From Oscillospiraceae bacterium (GTDB lineage: Bacteria > Bacillota > Clostridia > Oscillospirales > Ruminococcaceae), in the NCBI GenBank assembly GCA_003512525.1, contig DOQG01000064.1, positions 1 to 5,387 of the forward strand: 5,387 nucleotides of DNA, given 5' to 3'. The position numbers were made by a program, and so were the translations under genes. Under the pieces are notes generated by a model. The model worked only from the letters and a program-made list of their open reading frames with translations. It did not search any database and was not told where the DNA came from. Below, in pieces: positions 1 through 4,056 of the stretch (within the stretch, counting starts at the first letter, position 1; each line of letters opens with the position of its first letter).

Positions 1-125
1 CGTTCATAGCAGCAACGTTATTAAGTGGAATAGCGAACCCGAGAAGTGCTGTCCGACAAAAAGAAGTATCGGTAGCTTGCTATCGGTATTAAATACTAAA
101 ACGGTATAGTAGAAGTGACCCATAC

Positions 126-172
126 AAAAAGCGAGCCGAGCGCACTATTCCTTGCGCTTCGACTCACTTTTT
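126..172 (-). terminator. Bidirectional hairpin terminator after the substrate-binding protein gene
   Basis: An imperfect hairpin has an AAAAAG arm at 126-131 pairing with CTTTTT at 167-172, then GAG/CTC, then an inner stem of CGAGCGCA (137-144) with TGCGCTTCG (153-161, one bulged T) around an 8-nt loop. The A-tract and T-tract make it a plausible terminator on both strands. On the minus strand it lies about 43 nt past the stop of the 215-1087 gene. On the plus strand it would end a transcript entering from the left. Confidence 0.75.
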
Positions 173-179
173 CTTTTCC

Positions 180-202
180 GGGTTGTGCCTCAGCCCTTTT
201 TT
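180..202 (+). terminator. Short plus-strand terminator hairpin
   Basis: GGGTTG (180-185) pairs with CAGCCC (191-196) through six pairs, one of them T-G, around the loop TGCCT. Six T residues follow (197-202). It is a second plus-strand stop directly behind the 126-172 hairpin and would protect the convergent minus-strand gene from read-through. The short stem makes it weaker than its neighbour. Confidence 0.45.
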
Positions 203-214
203 ATGCTTATGCGT

Positions 215-1087
215 TTACTTAACTATCGTAATATCAGAGCCGAACCACTTTGTTGAGATATCGCCGAGCTTACCGTCAGCCTTCATCTCGCTGAGTGTCT
301 TCTGAACTGCGTCACGCAGTGCCTGATCGTTCTTTCTGAATGCGATAGCATACTGTTCTTCTTCAAGACCCTCTGCCAGCTTCTTGTAGTCCTTGCCCGA
401 GTTCTTGATCTCATAGTCTGCAACTACTTCATCAAGGAATACAGCGTCAACAACGCCAAGCTCAAGCTGCTGTAATGCTTCTACATTTGTAGCGATGGGG
501 CTGATCGTTATATCGTCCTTGATCGCACTGTTTTCAAGTATCGTCTGTGCAGAAGAACCGTTCTGAACAGAGATCTTCTTGCCCTTGAGATCGTCCATCT
601 TTGCTACTGTCGAATCGCCCTTAACAACGAATACCATAGCATTCTTCATATAAGGTTCTGAAAGGTTCATCTTTTCCTGACGCTCTTCGTTTATGCTAAG
701 ACCGTTCCATACGCAGTCGCATTTGCCGACTTCAAGGTCGGTTGTGAGCGTATCCCAGTTGATAGGCTGCTTTACAAGCTTTACACCGAGTCTTTTGCAA
801 ACTTCCTCTGCAACATCGATATCAAAGCCTACGATCTCGCCGTTCTCGTCTGTGTAGCCCATAGGCTTGAATGTTGCGTCAAGACCTAATATGAACTGAC
901 CTGCGTCCTTGACCTTCTGCAGTGAGTTGTCGCCCTCTGCCTTGCTTTCTGCGACAGATGAGCTGTCATTTGTTGCCGCACTGCTGTCTGCGGTCGAAGA
1001 ATTACCGCTTGCACTGCAGCCAGCAAGACCGAGTGTAAGAGCGGCTGCCATAGCTGCGGCAATTGCCTTAAGATTTAATTTTTTCAT
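215..1087 (-). CDS. Amino acid ABC transporter substrate-binding lipoprotein (SBP family 3)
   Basis: A 290-aa extracytoplasmic solute receptor anchored to the outer face of the membrane, which delivers a polar amino acid to an ABC importer. The signal peptide (1-23) ends in a lipobox LAGC with Cys24 as the lipidated residue. A Ser/Ala/Thr-rich linker (25-55) precedes the SBP_bac_3 fold (about 58-285). The family signature GFDIDVAEEV lies at 87-96. Arg136 in NEERQEK and Asp219 in FLDEV match the carboxylate- and amine-binding residues of HisJ/LAO-type proteins, so the ligand is likely an alpha-amino acid, but which one cannot be read. The start at 1087 was chosen for the signal peptide and for AGAAAGGAAA (1093-1102) just upstream; a longer frame reaching 1303 would run through a promoter and a terminator. 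No permease or ATPase gene adjoins it, and terminators lie on both sides, so it appears monocistronic. Confidence 0.93.
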   Translation of the reverse strand: MKKLNLKAIAAAMAAALTLGLAGCSASGNSSTADSSAATNDSSSVAESKAEGDNSLQKVKDAGQFILGLDATFKPMGYTDENGEIVGFDIDVAEEVCKRLGVKLVKQPINWDTLTTDLEVGKCDCVWNGLSINEERQEKMNLSEPYMKNAMVFVVKGDSTVAKMDDLKGKKISVQNGSSAQTILENSAIKDDITISPIATNVEALQQLELGVVDAVFLDEVVADYEIKNSGKDYKKLAEGLEEEQYAIAFRKNDQALRDAVQKTLSEMKADGKLGDISTKWFGSDITIVK

Positions 1088-1135
1088 TTTTGTTTCCTTT
1101 CTGAGCGGTTTACACGCCTTAAAAATTACTTTACT

Positions 1136-1164
1136 ATAGTAACACACAAATATGAAAAAGTAAA
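1136..1164 (-). promoter_or_regulatory. Sigma-A-type promoter of the substrate-binding protein gene
   Basis: Read on the minus strand, -35 TTTACT (1159-1164) and -10 TACTAT (1136-1141) are separated by 17 bp, giving a leader of about 40 nt. Each box matches consensus at 4 of 6 positions. The -10 lies inside a perfect 12-bp palindrome, TTACTATAGTAA (1131-1142), which could be an operator. Confidence 0.6.
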
Positions 1165-1178
1165 TAGGCAAAATGAAT

Positions 1179-1223
1179 AAAACGGCGGAAATTTGCAGGA
1201 TTTCAGCAAATTTCCGCCGTTTT
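1179..1223 (-). terminator. Strong perfect-stem terminator of the SGNH hydrolase gene
   Basis: A perfect 18-bp stem (1179-1196 with 1206-1223) surrounds a 9-nt loop. The stem contains CGGCGGAAATTTGC on one arm and GCAAATTTCCGCCG on the other, with A and T runs at its base. It lies 21 nt past the stop of the 1245-2132 gene and upstream of the promoter at 1136-1164, so it separates the two minus-strand genes into independent transcripts. It could also act on the plus strand. Confidence 0.9.
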
Positions 1224-1244
1224 TCTGTTTTTAAAGCGATATTA

Positions 1245-2132
1245 TCAATAAAGATATTCATATTGTGAAATATCGGGGCATTTCGGATCTTTAAGCTCAT
1301 CATCGGTAAAATCGTATCTGATATTCTGATTATACATATACCACAGGCAGACCCTCATACCGCTCATTTCAAGGTGAGTGCCGTCCTCAAAGGCATACTT
1401 TTCCTTCAGCTTGTTATCACTGCCTTTAAGAAGGTCGGTAGGGTCGACAAAATGATAGTGACTATAGTAGCAGTTCTCGATCGCATATCGCAGTGCAGAA
1501 TTATACTCGTCTATCTTTTCATTCTTGCAGAACTTACTGCGGACGGGCGTTACCGCCATAATGATAAACTCGCTGTTCGGGCTTGCCTGCTTGCACTGAT
1601 AGAGAAGCTGCATATAGTTTTCAACAAACTGTTCCTTTGTGGTAAGGTTTACATCGTTAAGACCCATTGAGAAAAGAACGTATTTAGGCTGCTTGTTGTA
1701 AAGGTGAACAAGTACGTCTGTGCTTAAATTGCCCGATGTTATAAGGAACTGGTGTATGTTCCACGCCGCAATGCTGGGTCGTGCAAGGTTGTTTTCCTGC
1801 TTGAAATATCCCGCGCTTGCAAATCCCGAGCATACGCTGTCGCCGACAAGCGCGAACTGGTCGAAATATTTGTACATAGCGTCTGTTATCGTATAGTCCG
1901 GCTCGGGTGTCGGTTTTATCTCTTCGGTAGTTGTAACTGTTGTTTCTTCTGTTATATCCCGAATCTCCTCGGGTTGAGAGCTTACGGTGTTGTCATAGCT
2001 TATCCCATTGTCCGGAACTGCGGCGGCATAAGCGTTATTACAGGCTGTGCAGATTATTGACGCAGTCAGCGGCAGGCACAGCAATATAAACCATTTTATA
2101 GGTGAAACAGAGCCAAATTTATTATAATACAT
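1245..2132 (-). CDS. Secreted SGNH/GDSL-family hydrolase
   Basis: A 295-aa predicted exported esterase-type enzyme. A hydrophobic segment at about 13-30 followed by NNAYA-AA (32-38) suggests a signal peptide or membrane anchor; Cys31 after CTA is a poor lipobox. A Thr/Glu/Pro-rich linker (about 40-80) leads to the SGNH domain. Block I is GDS at 96-98 (nucleophile Ser98), block III is GLND at 157-160 (oxyanion-hole Asn159), and block V is DGTH at 250-253 (Asp250 and His253), so the catalytic set is complete. In this fold the reaction is usually hydrolysis of ester or acetyl groups, often on cell-wall or dietary polysaccharide, but the substrate cannot be inferred. The start at 2132 is supported by AAGGGAT (2137-2143). 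The gene is transcribed alone: its own promoter is at 2213-2241 and a strong terminator lies at 1179-1223. Confidence 0.9.
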   Translation of the reverse strand: MYYNKFGSVSPIKWFILLCLPLTASIICTACNNAYAAAVPDNGISYDNTVSSQPEEIRDITEETTVTTTEEIKPTPEPDYTITDAMYKYFDQFALVGDSVCSGFASAGYFKQENNLARPSIAAWNIHQFLITSGNLSTDVLVHLYNKQPKYVLFSMGLNDVNLTTKEQFVENYMQLLYQCKQASPNSEFIIMAVTPVRSKFCKNEKIDEYNSALRYAIENCYYSHYHFVDPTDLLKGSDNKLKEKYAFEDGTHLEMSGMRVCLWYMYNQNIRYDFTDDELKDPKCPDISQYEYLY

Positions 2133-2156
2133 TAAAATCCCTTATTCTGTATGCGG

Positions 2157-2170
2157 TGTAAACGTTACCG
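2157..2170. promoter_or_regulatory. CcpA cre-like site in the hydrolase leader
   Basis: TGTAAACGTTACCG matches the cre consensus TGWAANCGNTNWCA at all but two positions (12 and 14). It sits about 35-50 nt downstream of the predicted hydrolase transcription start, a position where CcpA can act as a roadblock. The site is embedded in a TGCGGT/ACCGCA inverted repeat (2152-2157 with 2167-2172), so an RNA hairpin is an alternative reading. A second TGTAAAC copy lies at 2180-2186. Confidence 0.35.
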
Positions 2171-2212
2171 CAAAATATATGTAAACCGTCCATAGGTTAT
2201 TTTCCTTATTTA

Positions 2213-2241
2213 ATTATAATGCCGTTTTTACATATTTGCAA
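2213..2241 (-). promoter_or_regulatory. Promoter of the SGNH hydrolase gene
   Basis: On the minus strand, -35 TTGCAA (2236-2241) and a perfect -10 TATAAT (2213-2218) are separated by 17 bp. The predicted start near 2206 gives a leader of roughly 74 nt before the ATG at 2132, which leaves room for the regulatory sequences at 2152-2186. Confidence 0.75.
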
Positions 2242-2397
2242 GATTAAATTTACAAAATGTCGCATCAGGTCGAAATTTCATTGATTTGCACAACCGCAAG
2301 TCGTTTTTCACTGCTTTTTTATATAAAGTGTATTTTTCTTATCTGCCATGTACAATATGTGGTATTTTTTACACGAAAGTTAAGTAATGAGCTTATG
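2242..2397. other. AT-rich intergenic stretch, no feature seen
   Basis: This is the central part of the 369-bp divergent region between the hydrolase start (2132) and the 4Fe-4S gene start (2502). I see no convincing reading frame, RNA gene or paired promoter boxes here. Isolated -10-like strings (TATAAA at 2322-2327, TACAAT near 2350) lack a matching -35. Confidence 0.5.
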
Positions 2398-2434
2398 ATT
2401 GAAAGCATTTCAATTCTGTTGTAAAAACAACAGA
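2398..2434. promoter_or_regulatory. Two abutting palindromes, candidate operators of the 4Fe-4S gene
   Basis: Palindrome 1 is ATTGAAA (2398-2404), GCA, TTTCAAT (2408-2414). Palindrome 2 is TCTGTTGT (2415-2422), AAAA, ACAACAGA (2427-2434). Both are perfect and they touch with no base between them. The right arm of the second overlaps the predicted -35 box at 2431-2436, so a bound repressor would occlude the promoter. The regulator is unknown. The second palindrome does not have the length and half-site of a standard Rex site, and there is no T-tract to suggest a terminator. Confidence 0.5.
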
Positions 2435-2460
2435 CACAGCTATCGTTTTTATGTTACAAT
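2431..2460 (+). promoter_or_regulatory. Promoter of the 4Fe-4S protein gene
   Basis: -35 CAGACA (2431-2436) and -10 TACAAT (2455-2460) have an 18-bp spacer, predicting a leader of about 35 nt to the ATG at 2502. The -35 matches consensus at 4 of 6 positions and the -10 at 5 of 6. The assignment rests on spacing and position only. Confidence 0.5.
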
Positions 2461-2501
2461 ACAGTCACAGGTTAAAACTCTATGACGAGAAAGGAAAAAG
2501 T

Positions 2502-3230
2502 ATGATAAGAAAGATAATAAAGATAGACGAAGAGAAGTGCAACGGTTGCGGACTTTGCGCCACAGCCTGTCACGAGGGTGCAATTGATATAGTAGACGGC
2601 AAGGCGAAGCTTATGAGAGAGCATTACTGTGACGGTCTGGGCGATTGCTTGCCTGCCTGTCCGACAGGTGCGATAAGCTTTGAAGAGCGCGAAGCACCCG
2701 CATATGACGAGCAGGCGGTATTAAAGGCAAAGCAGGCAAGATCCGGGGCAGAGAAGCCCTTACCCTGCGGCTGCCCGGGAACTCATGCAAGAGCGCTCAA
2801 AACAGAGCATAAAAGCGAAGCTTGCCCCGCTGCCGAACACGAAAGCGGTCATACCGAAATCAGAAGCGAGCTTTCACAGTGGCCTGTACAGATAAAGCTT
2901 GTTCCCACCTCCGCACCGTGGTTTGACGGAGCAAATCTGTTGGTAGCCGCCGACTGCACAGCTTATGCCTATGGTAATTTCCACAATAAATTCATCAAAA
3001 ACAGAATTACGCTTATCGGTTGCCCCAAGCTCGACAGCGTTGATTATACCGAAAAGCTGACCGAGATAATCAGAAACAACGATATAAAGAGCGTAACGGT
3101 AGTCAGAATGGAAGTTCCGTGCTGTGCAGGCATTGAGAATGCCGTTAAGACAGCTTTACAAAACAGCGGCAAGTTCATTCCGTGGCACGTTGCGATCGTA
3201 TCGGTAGACGGACAGCTCACCGAAATGTAA
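2502..3230 (+). CDS. 4Fe-4S dicluster-type iron-sulfur protein of anaerobes
   Basis: A 242-aa cytoplasmic iron-sulfur protein. Motif 1 is Cys13-x2-Cys16-x2-Cys19-x3-Cys23, a complete 4Fe-4S set. Motif 2 is Cys43-x5-Cys49-x3-Cys53-Pro, in which the usual second Cys is Leu46 (CDGLGDC). A linker with CGCPG (89-93) leads to a second domain of about 110 residues carrying further Cys at AADCTA (152), IGCPKLD (174) and VPCCAG (207-208), which may bind another metal centre. The overall layout matches a conserved family of anaerobic bacteria and archaea usually annotated only as 4Fe-4S ferredoxin; the reaction is unknown, and electron transfer or redox sensing is inference. The start at 2502 was chosen because AAAGGA (2490-2495) has 6-nt spacing and the in-frame ATG at 2451 overlaps the -10 box. 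It is a single-gene transcript ending at the 3239-3260 hairpin. Confidence 0.88.
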   Translation: MIRKIIKIDEEKCNGCGLCATACHEGAIDIVDGKAKLMREHYCDGLGDCLPACPTGAISFEEREAPAYDEQAVLKAKQARSGAEKPLPCGCPGTHARALKTEHKSEACPAAEHESGHTEIRSELSQWPVQIKLVPTSAPWFDGANLLVAADCTAYAYGNFHNKFIKNRITLIGCPKLDSVDYTEKLTEIIRNNDIKSVTVVRMEVPCCAGIENAVKTALQNSGKFIPWHVAIVSVDGQLTEM

Positions 3231-3236
3231 ATATAA

Positions 3237-3262
3237 GTGCGGACGGCTTTTGCCGTCCGTAT
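3237..3262 (+). repeat. Left flanking direct repeat, a terminator-type hairpin without T-tract
   Basis: This 26-bp sequence contains a perfect 8-bp stem CGGACGGC (3240-3247), TTTT, GCCGTCCG (3252-3259), right after the 4Fe-4S gene stop. It is 24/26 identical to 3643-3668; the differences are A3243/T3649 and T3260/C3666. No T-tract follows it, because the 380-bp element begins at 3263. Together the two copies look like a duplicated terminator. Confidence 0.8.
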
Positions 3263-3308
3263 CAGTCTGTCGAAAAACCTACATAATTTTTAAAAATGGG
3301 TGTTTAGC

Positions 3309-3387
3309 GTTGCTTGCTATGTTGGTTTTGCATCGTGCAAAACTTTTGGCAAGCAACCAAAGCATCCTTGCTTTGGGGCGAAGCCCC
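3309..3387. repeat. First hairpin unit of the element (A1-B1-C1)
   Basis: Outer arms GTTGCTTGC (3309-3317) and GCAAGCAAC (3349-3357) enclose hairpin A1: GTTTTGCA (3325-3332), loop TCG, TGCAAAAC (3336-3343). B1 follows: CCAAAGCA (3357-3364), loop TCCT, TGCTTTGG (3369-3376). C1 is GGGGC, GAA, GCCCC (3375-3387). All stems are perfect. Confidence 0.8.
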
Positions 3388-3397
3388 CGTACAGGTC

Positions 3398-3482
3398 GTC
3401 AGCCATTTGTGCCGTTGCATCGTGCAACGGCTTTGTGTGGCTGACTGCAAGCATCCTTGCTTGGTCTAGGGGCGGTAGCCCC
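3398..3482. repeat. Second hairpin unit of the element (A2-B2-C2)
   Basis: Outer arms GTCAGCCA (3398-3405) and TGGCTGAC (3438-3445) enclose hairpin A2: GCCGTTGCA (3411-3419), loop TCG, TGCAACGGC (3423-3431). B2 is CAAGCA (3448-3453), loop TCCT, TGCTTG (3458-3463). C2 is GGGGC, GGTA, GCCCC (3469-3482). It is a diverged direct repeat of the first unit, offset by about 87-94 bp. Confidence 0.8.
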
Positions 3483-3492
3483 AGTAATATAG

Positions 3493-3581
3493 CCCCTTTC
3501 CTGGGGAAAGGGGTTTTCGGCAAGGATGCCGAAATAAGGACACACCAAGCTTTGCACGATGCAAAGCCATCAGAGTGTCCT
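3493..3581. repeat. Third hairpin unit of the element: C-rich hairpin plus inverted B3-A3 pair
   Basis: A 9-bp hairpin CCCCTTTCC (3493-3501), TGG, GGAAAGGGG (3505-3513) is followed by TTTT and could act as a weak terminator. Next is B3 in inverse orientation: TTTCGGCA (3515-3522), loop AGGA, TGCCGAAA (3527-3534). Then A3, also inverse: CTTTGCA (3550-3556), loop CGA, TGCAAAG (3560-3566), enclosed by arms AGGACAC (3537-3543) and GTGTCCT (3575-3581). Confidence 0.8.
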
Positions 3582-3642
3582 AAAGGGGATAGGGATAATA
3601 AATCAGAAGTTTATTTCAAAAACAGACTTTTTTTACAAACTG

Positions 3643-3672
3643 GTGCGGTCGGCTTTTGCCGTCCGCATTTTT
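3643..3672 (+). terminator. Right flanking direct repeat, an intact terminator copy
   Basis: TGCGG (3644-3648) pairs with CCGCA (3663-3667) and CGGC (3650-3653) with GCCG (3658-3661) around a TTTT loop, with one internal T-T mismatch (3649/3662). Five T residues follow (3668-3672). This copy keeps the T-tract that the left copy lacks, so it is probably the original distal half of the 4Fe-4S gene terminator. Its T-tract runs into operator O1 of the hip operon at 3671. Confidence 0.75.
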
Positions 3673-3690
3673 ATACCCCAAAAGGTATAA
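3671..3690. promoter_or_regulatory. Operator O1 of hipBST
   Basis: TTATACC (3671-3677), six bases CCAAAA, GGTATAA (3684-3690). It is the most divergent core of the four sites but has perfect outer arms. It lies 41 bp upstream of O2, start to start, and overlaps the T-tract of the preceding terminator. Confidence 0.75.
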
Positions 3691-3711
3691 AACAGTCATT
3701 ATCAGCTGAAA

Positions 3712-3731
3712 TTACACCCTATAGGGTATAA
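3712..3731. promoter_or_regulatory. Operator O2 of hipBST
   Basis: TTACACCCTATAGGGTATAA is a 20-bp palindrome with one mismatched pair (C3716 against A3728-side T3727 neighbours). It has the same ACCCTWWAGGGT core as O3 and O4. It starts 41 bp after O1 and 41 bp before O3. Confidence 0.82.
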
Positions 3732-3752
3732 TTCTGATATTGATTGCATAAA

Positions 3753-3772
3753 CTGCACCCTTTAGGGTATAA
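3753..3772. promoter_or_regulatory. Operator O3 of hipBST
   Basis: CTGCACCCTTTAGGGTATAA has a strong right half (GGGTATAA) and a degenerate outer left half (CTGC). It starts 42 bp before O4. The phasing with the other sites argues that it is a real, if weaker, site. Confidence 0.78.
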
Positions 3773-3788
3773 TAATCTATAAATCGCC

Positions 3789-3817
3789 TTGACATTATAC
3801 CCTAAAGGGTGTAAAAT
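3789..3817 (+). promoter_or_regulatory. hipB: Near-consensus promoter of hipBST
   Basis: A perfect -35 TTGACA (3789-3794) and -10 TAAAAT (3812-3817, 5 of 6) have the ideal 17-bp spacer. Operator O4 (3795-3814) begins at the base after the -35 and ends inside the -10, so repressor and RNA polymerase cannot occupy the site together. The leader is short, roughly 25-30 nt. Confidence 0.9.
3795..3814. promoter_or_regulatory. Operator O4 of hipBST, within the promoter spacer
   Basis: TTATACCCTAAAGGGTGTAA is a near-perfect palindrome and is the promoter-proximal member of the four-site array. It fills the 17-bp spacer of the hip promoter and covers the first three bases of the -10. This is the site expected to give direct repression. 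Confidence 0.88.
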
Positions 3818-3836
3818 GTATTCATATTACAACAGC

Positions 3837-3845
3837 GGAGATGAT
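3837..3845 (+). promoter_or_regulatory. hipB ribosome binding site that decides the start
   Basis: GGAGATGAT matches the anti-Shine-Dalgarno complement GGAGGTGAT at 8 of 9 positions. It contains the in-frame ATG at 3841, which would leave zero spacing. The in-frame TTG at 3850 lies 9 nt after GGAG, a normal distance, so TTG 3850 is the more likely start. Confidence 0.6.
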
Positions 3846-3849
3846 ATAC

Positions 3850-4056
3850 TTGAACAAAATAGCTCAGTTCATAAAAACAAAGCGAAAAGAAGCGGGACTC
3901 ACCCAGGAAGAATTTGCAATGCGCTCAGGGCTCGGTCTGCGCTTTGTCCGTGAGCTTGAACAGGGAAAAGAAACCGTGCGTATGGATAAGGTCAACACAG
4001 CGCTTGCCATGTTTGATATGGAAGCAGTTCCCGGTAGAAAGGACGGCAGACAGTGA
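3850..4056 (+). CDS. hipB: HipB-like Xre-family antitoxin/autorepressor
   Basis: A 68-aa DNA-binding protein, or 71 aa if the ATG at 3841 is used. It is a single HTH_3/Xre domain. LTQEEFAMRSG (17-27) forms the first HTH helix and turn, and LGLRFVRELEQGK (28-40) contains the recognition helix with the family-typical RELEQGKET segment. A short basic tail ends in GRKDGRQ. It would bind as a dimer to the four palindromes at 3671-3814 and repress its own operon. In HipBST systems of E. coli, HipB is the DNA-binding partner and HipS is the main neutraliser. The stop overlaps the hipS start by 4 nt (GTGA), so translation is coupled. It is small for E. coli HipB (88 aa) but typical of clostridial Xre partners of HipA-like kinases. 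Specificity for these operators is inference from position and phasing. Confidence 0.88.
   Translation: MNKIAQFIKTKRKEAGLTQEEFAMRSGLGLRFVRELEQGKETVRMDKVNTALAMFDMEAVPGRKDGRQ

Larger units (their letters stand above)
3263..3642. mobile_element. Putative 380-bp non-autonomous (MITE-like) element
   Basis: The left end begins CAGTCTGTCGAAAAA (3263-3277). The right end, read as reverse complement from 3642, begins CAGTTTGTAAAAAAA. The two match at 12 of 15 positions and form imperfect terminal inverted repeats. The segment is bracketed with no gap on either side by the two 26-bp direct repeats. It encodes no credible protein; open frames across it exist only because its hairpins are GC-rich. The interior is almost wholly hairpins (3309-3581). 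Reading it as an inserted element is inference from architecture. Alternatives are a structured non-coding RNA or a patch of REP-like palindromic repeats. A 26-bp duplication would be long for a target-site duplication, so the element may instead carry or recombine with a terminator hairpin. Confidence 0.6.

Noticed and set aside
2..109. Open frame to a TAG at 107-109, possibly the tail of a plus-strand gene
   Set aside because: Only 35 codons are visible, another frame is open to 92 as well, no domain is recognisable, and the stretch contains a short inverted repeat (71-84). The terminators behind it fit a gene from the left, but the frame cannot be decided.
1088..1303. A 72-codon N-terminal extension of the substrate-binding protein frame
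   Set aside because: It runs through the 1179-1223 terminator, the promoter at 1136-1164 and the end of the hydrolase gene. The lipoprotein signal peptide and a good ribosome binding site fix the start at 1087.
2415..2434. Rex (NADH-sensing repressor) site
   Set aside because: TTGT and ACAA halves are present, but their spacing and the inner bases do not fit the usual TTGTTAA-N4-TTAACAA pattern, so I left the regulator unnamed.
3309..3581. CRISPR array
   Set aside because: The repeated units are hairpins with diverging stems, two direct and one inverted, with no constant repeat and no unique spacers of equal length.
3300..3731. Open frames across the hairpin element on both strands (for example 3300-3731 plus, 3317-3523 minus)
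   Set aside because: They cross perfect hairpins and operators O1-O2, lack a suitable ribosome binding site and show no domain. They are by-products of GC-rich inverted repeats.
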